From Leisingera sp. S132 (GTDB lineage Bacteria > Pseudomonadota > Alphaproteobacteria > Rhodobacterales > Rhodobacteraceae): a DNA stretch of 64,000 nucleotides. The translations under genes were made by a program, and so were the position numbers. Position 1 is the stretch's first letter, and each line of letters opens with the position of its first letter. The stretch spans positions 82,501 through 146,500 of the forward strand of contig NZ_CP083553.1 of the NCBI RefSeq assembly GCF_025144465.1, written 5' to 3'. Under the pieces are notes generated by a model, which did no database searches, was not told where the DNA came from, and worked only from the letters and a program-made list of their open reading frames with translations. Below are positions 17,562 through 28,542 of this stretch, piece by piece.

Positions 17562-18320
17562 ATGACAGCCCTTGAACAGTTTTCCCTTCACGGCCGCCGC
17601 GCGCTGGTGACCGGCTCCACCGGCGGTCTCGGCTTCGCCGCGGCCAGCCTTCTGGCAGAGGCCGGGGCCGAGGTCTGGATCAACGGCCGCAGCCCGGCGC
17701 GGGTGGATGCCGCGCTCGCCCGGCTGCCCGGCACCGCCCGCCCGCTGGTACTGGATATCGCCGACGAAAGCGCCGCGACCACGGCGATGGCCGGGATTGC
17801 ACAGGAGGGCGGGCTGGACATCCTGATCAACAACGTCGGCCAGCGCGACCGGCGCAGCCTGCCGGAATTCACCCGCGCCGACCTGCAAAAGCTGTGGGAG
17901 GTCGATCTGGTCTCGCCCTTCCGCCTGTCCCAGATGGCGGCGGCGCAGATGGCGCCCAAGGGCTGGGGCCGCATCATCAATATCTCGTCGATTGCCGGTC
18001 TCATCGCGCAATCCGGTGACGCCGCCTATACCACCGCCAAGGCGGGCATCAACGGTATGTCCAAGGCGCTGGCAGCAGAGCTTGGCCCCCAGGGAATTAC
18101 CGTGAACGCCATCGCCCCCGGCTTCTTCAAGACCGCACCGAATATGGCCGCAGCCGAGGATCCAGCGATCGCGGAAAAGCTAAAAAGCGCCACCGCGCTG
18201 GGCCGCTGGGGTAAGCCGGAGGAACTGGCGCCCGCTATCTTGTTCCTCGCCTCGCCTGCGGCCTCCTACATCACCGGGCAGGTGCTGGCCGTGGATGGCG
18301 GCTATACTGCGCACTACTGA
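17562..18320 (+). CDS. Short-chain dehydrogenase/reductase (SDR)
   Basis: 252 residues from ATG 17562, with CAGGAGACAGC upstream. Classical SDR: cofactor loop [12 protein letters not shown], catalytic Ser in INISSIAG, Tyr-x3-Lys in YTTAKAG. Closest in layout to gluconate 5-dehydrogenase-like or FabG-like enzymes, but the substrate is unclear. It sits on the + strand between hisD and UPF0262 and interrupts an otherwise minus-strand conserved cluster. Confidence 0.88.
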   Translation: MTALEQFSLHGRRALVTGSTGGLGFAAASLLAEAGAEVWINGRSPARVDAALARLPGTARPLVLDIADESAATTAMAGIAQEGGLDILINNVGQRDRRSLPEFTRADLQKLWEVDLVSPFRLSQMAAAQMAPKGWGRIINISSIAGLIAQSGDAAYTTAKAGINGMSKALAAELGPQGITVNAIAPGFFKTAPNMAAAEDPAIAEKLKSATALGRWGKPEELAPAILFLASPAASYITGQVLAVDGGYTAHY

Positions 18321-18327
18321 GCGCGCA

Positions 18328-18344
18328 GAGGGGCTGCGCCCCTC
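18328..18344. terminator. Convergent GC hairpin between SDR and hisD
   Basis: GAGGGGC TGC GCCCCTC between two convergent stops. The stem is short and lacks a clear U-run, so termination efficiency is uncertain. Confidence 0.45.
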
Positions 18345-18350
18345 GCTCCC

Positions 18351-19652
18351 TTACCCGTTCAGCGCATCCAGACGGGCAGTCACGGACAGCCCGTGCGCTT
18401 CCAGGCTTTCGCTTTTTGCCAGCACCTCTGCTGCCGGGCCGATGGCACGCAGTGAGTCCGGGGTCATCTGGCTCAGCGTGGTGCGCTTGAGGAAATCCAT
18501 CACCGACAGGCCGGAAGAGAACCGGGCAGAGCGCGCGGTCGGCAGCACATGGTTCGGGCCGCCGACATAATCGCCGATTGCTTCGGGGGTGTACTGGCCG
18601 AGGAAGATGGCCCCGGCATGGACGGTCTTTTCACTCAGAGCAACCGGATCGGCGACACACAGCTCCAGGTGTTCCGGCGCAATGCGGTTCGACAGCGCTG
18701 CGGCTTCATTCAGATCCCGCACCGTGATCACCGCGCCGAAATCGCGCCAGGAGGTCCCGGCAATGGCGCGGCGCTCCAGCGTTTCCAGACGATTGCCCAC
18801 GGCTTCTGCTACCGCACGGCCAAACCCCTCGTCATCGGTGATCAGGATCGACTGGGCGCTTTCATCGTGTTCGGCCTGGCTCATCAGGTCCAGGGCAATC
18901 CAGTCCGAGTTGTTGTCCTTGTCCGCAATCACCAGGATCTCCGAAGGCCCTGCAATCATGTCGATGCCGACCTTGCCGAACACCCGCCGCTTGGCCGCGG
19001 CGACAAAGGCGTTGCCGGGGCCGGTGATCTTGTCCACCGGCGCGATGCTGTCTGTGCCGTAGGCCAGCGCCGCCACCGCCTGCGCGCCGCCAATGCGGTA
19101 GATCTCATCCACACCCGCCAGCCGGGCCGCCAGCAGCACCAGCGGGTTCACCTGCCCGTCCGGGGTCGGTACCGTGATCGCCAGCCGTTCGACACCGGCA
19201 ACCTTGGCCGGGATTGCGTTCATCAGCACTGAGGACGGGTAGGAGGCCAGCCCGCCCGGCACATAAAGCCCGGCCGCGGAGACCGCCGACCAGCGCCAGC
19301 CGAGCGTTGCGCCGCTCTCGTCCGTCCACTGCGCATCTTCGGGCATCTGGCGCGCGTGATAGGCACGGATACGCTCTGCCGCCAGTTCCAGTGCGGTGCG
19401 TTCTTCTGCCGGAACATTGGCGATCGCAGCATCCACCTCGGCCTCGGTGAAACGCAGCTGCGATGCGTCCAGTTCCAGCCGGTCGAATTTCGCCGTCAGC
19501 TCCACCAGCGCCGCATCGCCGCGGGCGCGGACATCTGCAATGATACCGGCCACGATGGCGTCCACATCCGGACTGTCCTCGCGCTTGGCGCCCAGAAGCG
19601 CGGTGAAGGACTGTTCAAAACCGGCATCAGAGGTGTTCAGAAACTGCGGCAT
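18351..19652 (-). CDS. hisD: Histidinol dehydrogenase
   Basis: 433 residues from [14 protein letters not shown], with AAGGAGATCCCG before it. Oxidises L-histidinol to histidine with NAD, the last two steps of histidine synthesis. Visible landmarks are [70 protein letters not shown] (zinc and active-site region) and APEHLELCV. Normal family length. Fourth gene downstream of murA in this cluster. Confidence 0.97.
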   Translation of the reverse strand: MPQFLNTSDAGFEQSFTALLGAKREDSPDVDAIVAGIIADVRARGDAALVELTAKFDRLELDASQLRFTEAEVDAAIANVPAEERTALELAAERIRAYHARQMPEDAQWTDESGATLGWRWSAVSAAGLYVPGGLASYPSSVLMNAIPAKVAGVERLAITVPTPDGQVNPLVLLAARLAGVDEIYRIGGAQAVAALAYGTDSIAPVDKITGPGNAFVAAAKRRVFGKVGIDMIAGPSEILVIADKDNNSDWIALDLMSQAEHDESAQSILITDDEGFGRAVAEAVGNRLETLERRAIAGTSWRDFGAVITVRDLNEAAALSNRIAPEHLELCVADPVALSEKTVHAGAIFLGQYTPEAIGDYVGGPNHVLPTARSARFSSGLSVMDFLKRTTLSQMTPDSLRAIGPAAEVLAKSESLEAHGLSVTARLDALNG

Positions 19653-19773
19653 CGGGATCTCCTTTCGCCCCCGCATATCCGCAAGGGGGCAGAGCCTCAA
19701 GATTTATGCGCGGGGCCGGTGCAATTGGACGCAAGCAAATGACCGGTGCAAACCGGCATAAGCCGTTTAGATC

Positions 19774-20286
19774 CTAGCTCAGGGCTTTGCGCATCGGGAT
19801 GCAGGGGGTTCCGCAGCATCCGCCGGTCTCTTCAGCCGTCTGCCAGCCGTGCTTGCGGTAGAAACCCAGCGCTGTCCGGGTGGCGTCAAGGCGGCCCTCG
19901 GCATGGCCATCGCGCAGCAGTTCCGCTTCGAGATGCGCCAGCATGGCGCCGCCAGTGCCCCGGCCTGCTGCGGCAGGGGCAACATACAGCAGGGAGATGG
20001 AGCCGTCCGGAGACAGCCCGCCCACGGCTGCGGCCTCTCCGCCACGGTCTGCCAGCCAGTATCGCCCGGGGCCGCCAATCCAGCCGCGGATCTGCTCCGG
20101 AGTCTTGTTAGCGGTCCAATCTGCGATCCGGGCGGCATCGCCGCCGTGGTCGGCCGTGCACAGATCGCGGATCGAGGCAACCAGAACCTGGCTCATGGCG
20201 AAAACGTCAAAAACCGTGGCAGCGCGGATTTCCAGCGGTGCCGCCGGGGCGGCGAAGGCCTGGGAAATGCCGCGCTTGTTCTGCAC
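19774..20286 (-). CDS. GNAT family N-acetyltransferase
   Basis: 170 residues. Motif A is SLLYVAPAAAGRGTGGAMLAHLEAELL (G-R-G-x-G-x-A), followed by the B motif RTALGFYRKHGWQTAEET. The C-terminus has a Cys pair (GGCCGTPCIPM). Begins three bases after the DUF2948 stop, so it belongs to the murA operon. Substrate unknown. Confidence 0.87.
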   Translation of the reverse strand: MQNKRGISQAFAAPAAPLEIRAATVFDVFAMSQVLVASIRDLCTADHGGDAARIADWTANKTPEQIRGWIGGPGRYWLADRGGEAAAVGGLSPDGSISLLYVAPAAAGRGTGGAMLAHLEAELLRDGHAEGRLDATRTALGFYRKHGWQTAEETGGCCGTPCIPMRKALS

Positions 20287-20289
20287 GGC

Positions 20290-20766
20290 TCAGTCGCCGT
20301 GATCCGGCGCCTGGCCGGACGGGGCCTTATAAGGCCGGGTGACATCGCGCAGGGACACCTCCAGTGCTTCCACCGCCAGACGCAATGCGCCGTCGCCTGC
20401 AAGGGTCAACAGCACATGGCCCGCTCCGTCGCTGCCTGGCTCAAACGTGACGGAAAGCAGCGACAGGATCAGGTCTTTGTCCTTGCGGTCCACGCCCTGC
20501 GAGGACACCCCCAGCACATTGTCCACCGTCAGCAAGGACTGCACCCGCTCAAAAGCCCGGCCGCGCCGCTCCGCCGCGTCGCGGTCTTCCCAGCGGAACC
20601 GGTTCACCAGCAGGGCAAAGCGGCGCTCAGACGCGCGCCAGCTCATTTCAGTCACCGGAAACACCGCGTCCTGCAGCAGCGAGGACAGCACCTTAAGGTC
20701 CTCTTCCTCCAGCGCGCCCAGGTTCAGCGGCGCCTCGCGGCCGTCCTCGAAACTGGCATCCGTCAT
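20290..20766 (-). CDS. DUF2948 family protein
   Basis: 158 residues. The pattern matches the alphaproteobacterial DUF2948 family ([60 protein letters not shown]). Function is unknown; the family typically lies between murA and hisD as here. Overlaps murA by four bases. Confidence 0.9.
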   Translation of the reverse strand: MTDASFEDGREAPLNLGALEEEDLKVLSSLLQDAVFPVTEMSWRASERRFALLVNRFRWEDRDAAERRGRAFERVQSLLTVDNVLGVSSQGVDRKDKDLILSLLSVTFEPGSDGAGHVLLTLAGDGALRLAVEALEVSLRDVTRPYKAPSGQAPDHGD

Positions 20767-22034
20767 GACTGTTCCTTGATCCGCTCGATTTTCGCGCCGA
20801 CACCGGACAGCTTGCGCACCACATGCTCATAACCGCGGTCCAGGTGGTAGACCCGGCTGACACGGGTTTCGCCTTCCGCCGCCATGCCTGCCAGAATCAG
20901 CGAGACAGAGGCGCGCAGGTCGGTGGCCATCACCGGGGCGCCTTTCAGCTTCTCGACACCGGTCACCGTGGCGTGGCCGCCGTGCACCTCGATCTCGGCG
21001 CCCATGCGCACCAGTTCCGGCGCATGCATGAACCGGTTCTCAAAGATCTTCTCTTCCAGCACCGAAGTGCCCTCAGCGGTGCACATCAGCGCCATCATCT
21101 GCGCCTGCAGGTCGGTGGGGAAGCCAGGGAAGGGTTCGGTCACCACGTCCACCGCCCGCACCCGGCCGTTCTTGCGGCAGACGGTCAGGCTGTTTTCACC
21201 CTCAGAGATTTCGATGCCGGCCGCTTCCAGCTTGGCACAGAAGCTTTCCAGCAGGCTGCGGCGTCCGCCCAGCAGCTCCACCTCGCCGCCGCAGATCGCG
21301 GGGGCCAGCATATAGGTGCCCAGCTCGATCCGGTCGGTCACCACCTGATGAGTCGCGCCATGCAACCGGTCAACACCCTGAATGGTGATGTCCGGCGATC
21401 CGTCGCCCTCGATCTGCGCGCCCATCTTGCGCAGGCAGTCGGCCAGATCGACGATCTCCGGCTCGCGCGCGGCGTTCTTGATGACGGTGGTGCCCTTGGC
21501 AAGCGTCGCCGCCATCATGATGTTCTCGGTCGCCCCGACAGAGGCAAAGCTCAGCTCCACCACCGCGCCTTTCAGGCCGCCCGGCGCCTTGGCGTGCAAA
21601 TAGCCGTCTTTCAGCTCAATCTCTGCGCCCAAGGCTTCCAGCCCGTGGATATGCAAGTCCATTGGCCGTGCGCCAATGGCGCAGCCGCCGGGCAGCGACA
21701 CCACCGCCTGGCCCAGCCGCGCCAGCATCGGGCCCAGCACCAGGTTCGACGCGCGCATCTTGCGGACGATGTCATAGTCGGCGACGTGGCTGGTCAGGTC
21801 ATGGCTCGACATAGCCAGCACCTGCCCGTCCTGCAGGCTGGACACTTCGGCGCCCAGCGATTGCAGCAGCAGTGTCATTGTCTTGATGTCGCTGAGGCGC
21901 GGCGCGTTGGTCAGTGTCAGCGGCTCCTCGCTCAGCAGCGTTGCCGGCATCAGGGTAAGGCAGGCGTTTTTGGCGCCGGCAATCGGGATCTGCCCGTTCA
22001 GCGGGCCGTTGCCCGTTACCAGAATCGAATCCAT
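20763..22034 (-). CDS. murA: UDP-N-acetylglucosamine 1-carboxyvinyltransferase
   Basis: 423 residues. First committed step of peptidoglycan synthesis: transfers enolpyruvate from PEP to UDP-GlcNAc. K22 (GAKNACL) and the catalytic C118 loop ([15 protein letters not shown]) are present, so fosfomycin would be expected to bind Cys118. The C-terminal half has [16 protein letters not shown] and the usual inside-out alpha/beta repeats. Head of the murA-DUF2948-GNAT-hisD group. Confidence 0.97.
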   Translation of the reverse strand: MDSILVTGNGPLNGQIPIAGAKNACLTLMPATLLSEEPLTLTNAPRLSDIKTMTLLLQSLGAEVSSLQDGQVLAMSSHDLTSHVADYDIVRKMRASNLVLGPMLARLGQAVVSLPGGCAIGARPMDLHIHGLEALGAEIELKDGYLHAKAPGGLKGAVVELSFASVGATENIMMAATLAKGTTVIKNAAREPEIVDLADCLRKMGAQIEGDGSPDITIQGVDRLHGATHQVVTDRIELGTYMLAPAICGGEVELLGGRRSLLESFCAKLEAAGIEISEGENSLTVCRKNGRVRAVDVVTEPFPGFPTDLQAQMMALMCTAEGTSVLEEKIFENRFMHAPELVRMGAEIEVHGGHATVTGVEKLKGAPVMATDLRASVSLILAGMAAEGETRVSRVYHLDRGYEHVVRKLSGVGAKIERIKEQS

Positions 22035-22040
22035 CTGACG

Positions 22041-22196
22041 TTATTCTCCACTCTTGCCCGTATCCTGGTCCTGCTTGTCTGCCCGCGCCTTGGCCTGAGC
22101 CTTGCGCCGGGCCATGTTAGCCTTCAGCGCGGCCTTCAGCCGGTCTTCGCGCGATACTGCGGAACCGTCGTTTTTAGGTGATTTCTTCTCTGCCAT
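22041..22196 (-). CDS. Small basic hypothetical protein
   Basis: 51 residues from MAEKKSPKNDG. Very rich in Lys, Arg and Ala (RLKAALKANMARRKAQAKARADKQ), predicted as a single charged helix. From memory small proteins of this type sit upstream of murA in related genomes. Ends six bases before murA starts, so probably co-transcribed. Function unknown. Confidence 0.65.
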   Translation of the reverse strand: MAEKKSPKNDGSAVSREDRLKAALKANMARRKAQAKARADKQDQDTGKSGE

Positions 22197-22281
22197 AAGA
22201 CTTCTGTAACTTAGTGCGAAAAAACCGTCCAGAATGCTCTTGCACCCCCCAGCGTTTATGCCTAAAAGCCCCCTCACCGGC

Positions 22282-22356
<75 letters not shown>

Positions 22357-22954
22357 TTAATCACTGAAATCGCTGAACTTTCCACCCAGCTCAAATGTTG
22401 GGCCGATCGTGTTTCTGGCGCTGGTTTTATGCGTTTCAGATCCCCTGCCGGTGCGTACGGCAGGCCATCTCCGGATTCTGCATCAGCCGGGTCTTTGCGA
22501 ATCGTTTTTCGCTTTCCCGAAGCACCGCGCCGGCAGGGGGGAGCGGTCAAGCGCAGCAGCCGGTTATGCTCTGCCTCCGGGTTGGCGCCAAAGGCGCCGC
22601 GAGGGATTCGGGCGCGGGCAGGCTGTCGGCTGATGCGGCAAAGAACTCCGGTTCGGCCGCCTGAAACCTTCATCTGGCGGGGTGATCCGGCGGGCCGAGT
22701 TTCAATTTCACTTTTTTGAATATTTATCTTTTTCAAATCCGCCTCCTGCGAAATGATTCAGATCAAGGTGCAGGCGGCGCCGCTTTTCCATGGTGGCGCT
22801 GGCAGAGCTGAAACCGGACAGCTGAAAAGATGGATCTGACATCACTGTTAGAGAGCCATAGGGCAGCACCGGACCACTCTGCAAACGCTTGCACGGCAGG
22901 CTGCGGTTAGGCCGCAAACCGATTGTGTGATAATATCAGCCAAGGAGGACTCAT
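22357..22954. other. Intergenic region upstream of nap operon
   Basis: About 600 bases with no convincing gene; the short frames on both strands lack ribosome binding sites and family resemblance. It contains a GGCGCC-AAA-GGCGCC hairpin near 22583 and an FNR-type box at 22753-22766, listed separately, and should carry the nap promoter. Confidence 0.6.
22753..22766 (+). promoter_or_regulatory. FNR/FnrL-type box upstream of napE
   Basis: ATGAT TCAG ATCAA, one mismatch from TTGAT-N4-ATCAA. Centre is about 195 bases before the napE start. If placed at -41.5, transcription would start near 22801 with a leader of about 150 bases. Oxygen control of nap by FNR-like regulators is established in several bacteria; here it is inferred. 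Confidence 0.6.
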
Positions 22955-23104
22955 ATGTCCGAACAGCCAACCAAAGCCGAAGAGAGGAACACTTTTCTGT
23001 TCCTCGCAGTGGTCCTGGCGCCGGTTCTGGCAGTGGGAATCGTCGGCGGATACGGCCTGATCATCTGGATCTCGCAGATCTTCCTGGGACCGCCCGCAGG
23101 TTAA
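22955..23104 (+). CDS. napE: Periplasmic nitrate reductase membrane protein NapE
   Basis: 49 residues, too short for ordinary gene calling. ATG 22955 has an AAGGAGGA Shine-Dalgarno site. One transmembrane helix follows a charged start (KAEERNTFLFLAVVLAPVLAVGIVGGYGLIIWI). NapE is a small inner-membrane protein of unclear role found at the head of nap operons in Rhodobacter and Paracoccus. Twelve bases separate it from napF. Confidence 0.88.
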   Translation: MSEQPTKAEERNTFLFLAVVLAPVLAVGIVGGYGLIIWISQIFLGPPAG

Positions 23105-23116
23105 GGGCCCAGGCCG

Positions 23117-23632
23117 ATGCCAGCACATGCCAGCACAGCCCCCTCGCGGCGCGCCTTCCTGACTGGAAGAGTGGCCCGCCCGGATCCCGAGTTCCGCCCG
23201 CCCTGGACGGATGAGGCCCGGGTGCAGGCGCATTGCACAAGCTGCAACGCCTGCGTGGAGGCCTGCCCGGAGAACATTATCGAATTCGACAGCCGGGGCC
23301 GTCCGCGGATCAGTTTCCGCGGCGGGGAATGCACCTTCTGCACCGCCTGCGCAGAGGCTTGCCCGGAACCGGTTTTCGATCTGACGCAGCCCGCGCCCTG
23401 GCCGGTCACGGTAGAGATCACCGGCAGCTGTCTGAACGCCGCCGGCATTGCCTGCCAGCTGTGCACGGACATCTGCGATCCGCGCGCCTTGCGGATGGAT
23501 CTGTCGGTCCGCCCGGTTGGCGCCATCCAGGTGGATGCCAGTGCCTGCACCGGCTGCGGCGCCTGCCTGTCCACCTGCCCGAACAACGCCATAGCGATCA
23601 CCGATCCCCGCCAGCAAAGGACGTCCGCGTGA
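23117..23632 (+). CDS. napF: Ferredoxin-type protein NapF
   Basis: 171 residues with a basic N-terminus (SRRAFLTGR). Cys clusters for 4Fe-4S centres are CTSCNACVEACP, CTFCTACAEACP and CTGCGACLSTCP, plus CQLCTDIC between the second and third. NapF is a cytoplasmic iron-sulfur protein thought to help assemble the NapA cluster. Stop overlaps napD (GTGA). Confidence 0.94.
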   Translation: MPAHASTAPSRRAFLTGRVARPDPEFRPPWTDEARVQAHCTSCNACVEACPENIIEFDSRGRPRISFRGGECTFCTACAEACPEPVFDLTQPAPWPVTVEITGSCLNAAGIACQLCTDICDPRALRMDLSVRPVGAIQVDASACTGCGACLSTCPNNAIAITDPRQQRTSA

Positions 23633-23907
23633 CAGAAGAAATCCATATCTCCAGCCTGCTGGTGCGCAGCAACCCGGCGCGGATGGAAGCCGTCCTGGCC
23701 GACATCGAATCCATGCCCCGCGCCGAGATTTCGCAGACCGATCCCTCGGGCAAGATCGTGGTCCTGTTCGAGGCGGACAGTGACCGGGCCATCGGCGATG
23801 CGCTCGCCAGAATACAGCTTCTCGACGGTGTCGCCAGCGCGGCGCTTGTCTTCCATCAAACCTGCGATGCGCAGGACCTCGCCATTGAAGAAGGAGTCCC
23901 CCAATGA
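23629..23907 (+). CDS. napD: NapD, NapA-specific Tat chaperone
   Basis: 92 residues from the GTG that overlaps the napF stop. Sequence [20 protein letters not shown] and the ferredoxin-like fold spacing ([33 protein letters not shown]) match NapD. It binds the Tat signal of NapA and holds it until cofactor insertion. Overlaps napA by four bases. Confidence 0.93.
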   Translation: MTEEIHISSLLVRSNPARMEAVLADIESMPRAEISQTDPSGKIVVLFEADSDRAIGDALARIQLLDGVASAALVFHQTCDAQDLAIEEGVPQ

Positions 23908-26402
23908 CCGGACTTACCCGCCGTGACGCCATCAAGGCGCAGGCCGCTGCAGCCGCCGCGCTTGCCGCCGGCCTGCCGGTTCCTGCCGCCGCGCAGAACC
24001 TTGTTACCGATGCAAGTGTGACCGAACTCAAATGGTCCAAGGCGGCCTGCCGCTTTTGCGGCACCGGCTGCTCGATCATGGTCGCCACCAAGGCCGGCCG
24101 CGTGGTCGCCACCCACGGCGACACCCAGGCAGAGGTCAACCGCGGCCTGAACTGCGTCAAGGGCTACTTCCTGTCCAAGATCATGTATGGCGCCGACCGC
24201 CTGACCACGCCGCTGCTGCGCAAAACCAATGGCGAATATGACAAGAACGGCGAATTCACCCCGGTCAGCTGGGATGAAGCCTTCGACATCATGGCCGAGA
24301 AGTGGAAGAAGACCCTGGCCGAGAAAGGCCCCGAGGGCATCGGCATGTTCGGCTCCGGCCAGTGGACGGTCTGGGAAGGCTATGCGGCGTCGAAGCTGAT
24401 GAAGGCGGGCTTCCGCTCCAACAACATCGACCCCAACGCGCGCCACTGCATGGCCTCTGCCGTGGGCGGCTTCATGCGCACCTTCGGCATCGACGAACCG
24501 ATGGGCTGCTATGACGACTTCGAGAATGCCGACGCCTTCGTGCTGTGGGGCTCGAACATGGCGGAGATGCACCCGATCCTGTGGACCCGCATTACCGACC
24601 GCCGCTTCAGCCATCCGCACGTCAAGGTGGCGGTGCTGTCGACCTTCACCCACCGCAGCTTCGACCTGGCCGACATCCCGGCGGTGTTCACTCCGCACAC
24701 CGACCTGGTGATGCTGAACTACATCGCCAACTACATCATCCAGAACGGCGCGGTGAACGAGGACTTCGTCGCCAAGCACGTCAACTTCAAGCGCGGCAAC
24801 CAGGACATCGGCTATGGTCTGCGTCCGGAACACCCGCTGGAGCAGATGGCCGAGAACGCGGACAAGGCCGGCGGTGCGTCGGATATGACGTTTGAGGAAT
24901 TTGCCGAGTTCGTCTCCGAGTACACGCTTGAAAAAGCGTCGGAAATGTCCGGTGTCCCGGCAGAGACCCTGGAGAAGATCGCCAAGCTCTATGCCGATCC
25001 GGATACCAAGGTCATGTCGCTCTGGACCATGGGCGTGAACCAGCACACCCGAGGTGTCTGGGTCAACAACATGATCTACAACATCCACCTGCTGACCGGT
25101 AAAATCTCCACCCCCGGCAACTCGCCGTTCTCGCTGACCGGCCAGCCGTCGGCCTGCGGCACCGCGCGCGAGGTGGGCACCTTCTCGCACCGCCTGCCTG
25201 CGGACATGGTGGTGAAGAACCCGGAGCACCGCGCCTATGCCGAAAAGATCTGGAAACTGCCCGAAGGCACCGTTCCGGGCTGGGTCGGCTCCCACGCGGT
25301 GAAGCAGAACCGCGACCTGAAAGACGGCAAGATCAACTGCTACTGGGTTCAGGTGAACAACAACATGCAGGCCGCCCCCAACATGATGGAGGAAGGGCTG
25401 CCGGGCTACCGCAACCCCGATAACTTCATCGTGGTGTCCGATGCCTACCCGACAGTGACGGCAGAGGCCGCCGACCTGATCCTGCCCGCCGCCATGTGGG
25501 TCGAGAAGGAAGGCGCCTATGGCAATGCCGAACGCCGCACCCAGTTCTGGTACCAGCTGGTCAACGCGCCGGGCGAATCCAAATCCGACCTGTGGCAGCT
25601 GGCAGAATTCTCCAAGCGCTTCACCACGGATGAGGTCTGGCCGGCAGAACTGCTGGATGCCAATCCGGAATACAAGGGCAAGACCCTGTTCGACGTGCTG
25701 TTCGCCAACGGCAAGGTCAACAAATACGAGCTGACCGAAAAGGCCCGCGAATACGGCAACCACGAATCCGAGGACTTCGGCTTTTACATCCAGAAGGGCC
25801 TGTTCGAGGAATACGCCGAGTTCGGCCGCGGCAAGGCCCACGACCTGGCGCCATTCGACCGGTACCACGAAGTGCGCGGCCTGCGCTGGCCCGTTGTGGA
25901 TGGCCAGGAAACCCGCTGGCGCTTCAAGGAAGGCTCCGACCCCTACGCAAAACCCGGATCGGACTATGATTTCTACGGCAAGCCCGACGGCAAGGCGGTG
26001 ATCTTTGCGCTGCCGTATGAGCCGCCGGCGGAAAGCCCGGATGACGAATACCCGATGTGGCTGGCGACAGGCCGCGTGCTGGAGCACTGGCACTCCGGCT
26101 CGATGACCCAGCGGGTGCCGGAGCTGTATCAGGCCGTTCCCGATGCGCTCTGCTACATGCATCCGGACGATGCCCAGGCGCAGGGTTTCCGGCGCGGCAC
26201 CGAGGTGCGGATCGTCTCCCGGCGCGGCGAAATCCGCACCCGGGTGGAAACCCGCGGCCGCAACAAACCGCCCAAAGGCCTGGTCTTTGTGCCCTGGTTC
26301 GATGCGCGCCGGCTGATCAACAAGGTCACGCTGGACGCCACCGATCCGATCTCGAAACAGACGGACTTCAAAAAATGCGCAGTCCGTATCGAAGCAGTGT
26401 GA
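23904..26402 (+). CDS. napA: Periplasmic nitrate reductase, catalytic subunit NapA
   Basis: 832 residues, the normal length. Tat signal TRRDAIK is followed by a hydrophobic Ala-rich stretch and cleavage near AAAQN. The 4Fe-4S site is CRFCGTGCS...NCVKGYF. The Mo ligand Cys lies in [13 protein letters not shown]. Reduces nitrate to nitrite in the periplasm with a bis-MGD molybdenum cofactor, taking electrons from NapC via NapB. A very long antisense frame overlies it and is a GC-driven shadow. Confidence 0.98.
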   Translation: MTGLTRRDAIKAQAAAAAALAAGLPVPAAAQNLVTDASVTELKWSKAACRFCGTGCSIMVATKAGRVVATHGDTQAEVNRGLNCVKGYFLSKIMYGADRLTTPLLRKTNGEYDKNGEFTPVSWDEAFDIMAEKWKKTLAEKGPEGIGMFGSGQWTVWEGYAASKLMKAGFRSNNIDPNARHCMASAVGGFMRTFGIDEPMGCYDDFENADAFVLWGSNMAEMHPILWTRITDRRFSHPHVKVAVLSTFTHRSFDLADIPAVFTPHTDLVMLNYIANYIIQNGAVNEDFVAKHVNFKRGNQDIGYGLRPEHPLEQMAENADKAGGASDMTFEEFAEFVSEYTLEKASEMSGVPAETLEKIAKLYADPDTKVMSLWTMGVNQHTRGVWVNNMIYNIHLLTGKISTPGNSPFSLTGQPSACGTAREVGTFSHRLPADMVVKNPEHRAYAEKIWKLPEGTVPGWVGSHAVKQNRDLKDGKINCYWVQVNNNMQAAPNMMEEGLPGYRNPDNFIVVSDAYPTVTAEAADLILPAAMWVEKEGAYGNAERRTQFWYQLVNAPGESKSDLWQLAEFSKRFTTDEVWPAELLDANPEYKGKTLFDVLFANGKVNKYELTEKAREYGNHESEDFGFYIQKGLFEEYAEFGRGKAHDLAPFDRYHEVRGLRWPVVDGQETRWRFKEGSDPYAKPGSDYDFYGKPDGKAVIFALPYEPPAESPDDEYPMWLATGRVLEHWHSGSMTQRVPELYQAVPDALCYMHPDDAQAQGFRRGTEVRIVSRRGEIRTRVETRGRNKPPKGLVFVPWFDARRLINKVTLDATDPISKQTDFKKCAVRIEAV

Positions 26403-26410
26403 GGCCCGTC

Positions 26411-26881
26411 ATGAAACATCTCCGTCTCGCTATCCTGGCTGTTCCGGTTTTTATGGCCACGGCAGCCTTCGCCCAGAACCAGGTCGCCACGCTGCGCAAC
26501 ACCGCGCCGCTGGATCAGGAGGGCGAAGCCACCCAGATCCCGGGCATCGTCAACACCGACATCCGCCAGGTGCGCAACTACCCGGATCAGCCGCCGCTGA
26601 TCCCGCACAAGACCGACAACTACCAGGTCGATCTGAACTCGAACAAATGCCTGACCTGCCACAGCCGCACCGCCGTGGAGGTCAGCCAGGCGCCGATGAT
26701 CTCGGTCACCCACTTCATGAACCGCGAGGGCCAGACCCTCGGCGCAGTCAGCCCGCGGCGCTATTTCTGCACCCAGTGCCACGTGGTGCAGACCAACGCC
26801 CGGCCGCTGGTCGAGAATGAGTTCGTCGATGTCGACAAGGTGATCGACTACGTCAAGGCACAGCAGGGCGGGGCGGACTGA
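26411..26881 (+). CDS. napB: Periplasmic nitrate reductase dihaem cytochrome NapB
   Basis: 156 residues. Sec signal peptide [21 protein letters not shown]; two c-type haem sites CLTCH and CTQCH; conserved [20 protein letters not shown] and PMISVTHF. Passes electrons from NapC to NapA. Starts eight bases after napA, and its TGA overlaps the napC ATG by one base. Confidence 0.96.
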   Translation: MKHLRLAILAVPVFMATAAFAQNQVATLRNTAPLDQEGEATQIPGIVNTDIRQVRNYPDQPPLIPHKTDNYQVDLNSNKCLTCHSRTAVEVSQAPMISVTHFMNREGQTLGAVSPRRYFCTQCHVVQTNARPLVENEFVDVDKVIDYVKAQQGGAD

Positions 26882-27549
26882 TGATTGCTTTCCTGAAACG
26901 GCTCTGGTGGATCATCCGCCGTCCCAGCGCCTATTTCTCGCTCGGCTTCCTGACCATGGGCGGCTTTGTGATGGGGATCATCTTCTGGGGCGGCTTCAAC
27001 ACCGCGCTGGAGGTCACCAACACCGAGGCCTTCTGCACCAGCTGTCACGAAATGCGCGACAACGTGTTCGAGGAGCTGAAGCCGACGATCCACTATTCCA
27101 ACCGTTCCGGCGTCAGGGCGTCCTGCCCGGACTGCCACGTGCCGCACAACTGGACCAACAAGATCGCCCGCAAGATGCAGGCCTCCAAGGAGGTTTGGGG
27201 CAAGATCTTCGGCACCATCAACACGCGGGAGAAATTCCTGGAGCACCGGCTGGAACTGGCGCAGCACGAATGGGCGCGGCTTGAGGCCAATGACAGCTTG
27301 GAGTGCCGCAACTGCCACTCGGACGAGTCGATGGATATCACCCGCCAGTCCAAGCGGGCAGCGGATGCGCATGAGCGCTTCCTGTTCACCGGCGAGAAGA
27401 CCTGTATCAGCTGCCACAAGGGTATCGCTCACCAGCTGCCTGACATGGCCGCAGCCGAAGGCGAGGATCACGCAGGCCTGCTGGCTCCGGCCCACGGCGA
27501 GGGCCTGCTGGCCAGCACCCGCAGCTACCTGGGCCTGAGCAGCGACTGA
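26881..27549 (+). CDS. napC: Tetrahaem quinol dehydrogenase NapC
   Basis: 222 residues. One N-terminal membrane helix ([24 protein letters not shown]) anchors four haem-binding motifs: CTSCH, CPDCH, CRNCH and CISCH. NapC/NirT family; oxidises membrane quinol and feeds NapB. Last gene of napEFDABC. No napG or napH is present, so NapC is the sole quinol link visible here. Confidence 0.96.
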   Translation: MIAFLKRLWWIIRRPSAYFSLGFLTMGGFVMGIIFWGGFNTALEVTNTEAFCTSCHEMRDNVFEELKPTIHYSNRSGVRASCPDCHVPHNWTNKIARKMQASKEVWGKIFGTINTREKFLEHRLELAQHEWARLEANDSLECRNCHSDESMDITRQSKRAADAHERFLFTGEKTCISCHKGIAHQLPDMAAAEGEDHAGLLAPAHGEGLLASTRSYLGLSSD

Positions 27550-27574
27550 CGCTGCCGGCCCCGCAAAACACGAA

Positions 27575-27604
27575 AAGGCCGCTGTCCCGATGAACAGCGG
27601 CCTT
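27575..27604. terminator. Bidirectional terminator between nap operon and trhO
   Basis: AAGGCCGCTGT and ACAGCGGCCTT form an 11-base-pair stem with an eight-base loop. On the minus strand it runs into TTCGTGTTTTG, on the plus into TTCTC, so it suits the end of trhO best and may also stop nap transcripts. Confidence 0.8.
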
Positions 27605-27630
27605 CTCAGTGTCTGCTTTCAGGTTCAAGC

Positions 27631-28542
27631 TTACAGCGGGATGCTGCCCAGATGCTCCTCGCCGCGCGCGCGGGCCAGCTGCATCTGTTTCTGCCGCTCG
27701 CGGAACCGGGTCTTGTCCTCTTCCGAGGTCTGATCGATGCACAGGTGGCAGCTGACGCCCTGCTCGAACTCGGGGCGTGCCTTGTCCTCGGGCAGGATCG
27801 GGCGGCGGCAGCCGTGGCACAGCTCATGCGGGCCTTCGACCAGCCCGTGGCCGACCGACACCCGGTTGTCGAACACAAAGCATTCGCCTTCCCAGGTGCT
27901 GTTCTCGGCAGGCATTTCCTCCAGATAGCGCAGGATGCCGCCCTTCAGGTGATAGACATCCTCCACCCCCTGGCCCAGCAGGTAGTTGGTCGATTTCTCA
28001 CAGCGGATGCCGCCGGTGCAGAACATCGCAACCCGCTTGTTGTGGAAACGGTCCTTGTTCGCCTCCCACCAGGCGGGGAAGTCGCGGAAGCTCTCGGTCT
28101 TGGGGTCGATCGCGCCCTCAAAGGTGCCGATGGCCACCTCGTAATCGTTGCGGGTGTCGATCAGCACAACATCGTCCTGCCGGATCAGGTCGTTCCACTC
28201 CTCCGGCTCGACGTAATGCCCGACAGAGGCCAGCGGATCCACGTCCGGCTGGCCCATGGTCACGATCTCTTTCTTCAGCCGCACCTTCATCCTGCCGAAC
28301 GGCGGCTCGGACGCCGCCGCCTCTTTCCATTCCAGCCCCGCGCAGCCCGGCAGGGATTTGATATGCGCCAGCACCGCGTCGATGCCGGCCCGCGGGCCTG
28401 CAATGGTGCCATTGATCCCCTCCTGTGCCAGCAGCAAGGAGCCTTTGACATCCTGTGCCCGGCACAGGTCCAAAAGCGTCGGCCGGATCGCGGCGGGATC
28501 GGGGAAACGGGTGAAGTGATAGAGGGCAGCAATCGTGTACAT
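27631..28542 (-). CDS. trhO: tRNA uridine(34) hydroxylase TrhO
   Basis: 303 residues. N-terminal acylphosphatase-like part, then a rhodanese domain with the catalytic loop MFCTGGIRCEKS, then a Cys-rich tail (CHGCRRPILPEDKARPEFEQGVSCHLC). TrhO (YceA) makes 5-hydroxyuridine at the tRNA wobble position with oxygen. Convergent with nap, divergent from pncA. Confidence 0.94.
   Translation of the reverse strand: MYTIAALYHFTRFPDPAAIRPTLLDLCRAQDVKGSLLLAQEGINGTIAGPRAGIDAVLAHIKSLPGCAGLEWKEAAASEPPFGRMKVRLKKEIVTMGQPDVDPLASVGHYVEPEEWNDLIRQDDVVLIDTRNDYEVAIGTFEGAIDPKTESFRDFPAWWEANKDRFHNKRVAMFCTGGIRCEKSTNYLLGQGVEDVYHLKGGILRYLEEMPAENSTWEGECFVFDNRVSVGHGLVEGPHELCHGCRRPILPEDKARPEFEQGVSCHLCIDQTSEEDKTRFRERQKQMQLARARGEEHLGSIPL

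Noticed and set aside
23856-26162. A 768-codon open frame antisense to napA
   Set aside because: It follows the third-codon GC bias of napA, reads as His/Gln/Val-rich low-complexity sequence and has no ribosome binding site; napA itself is certain.
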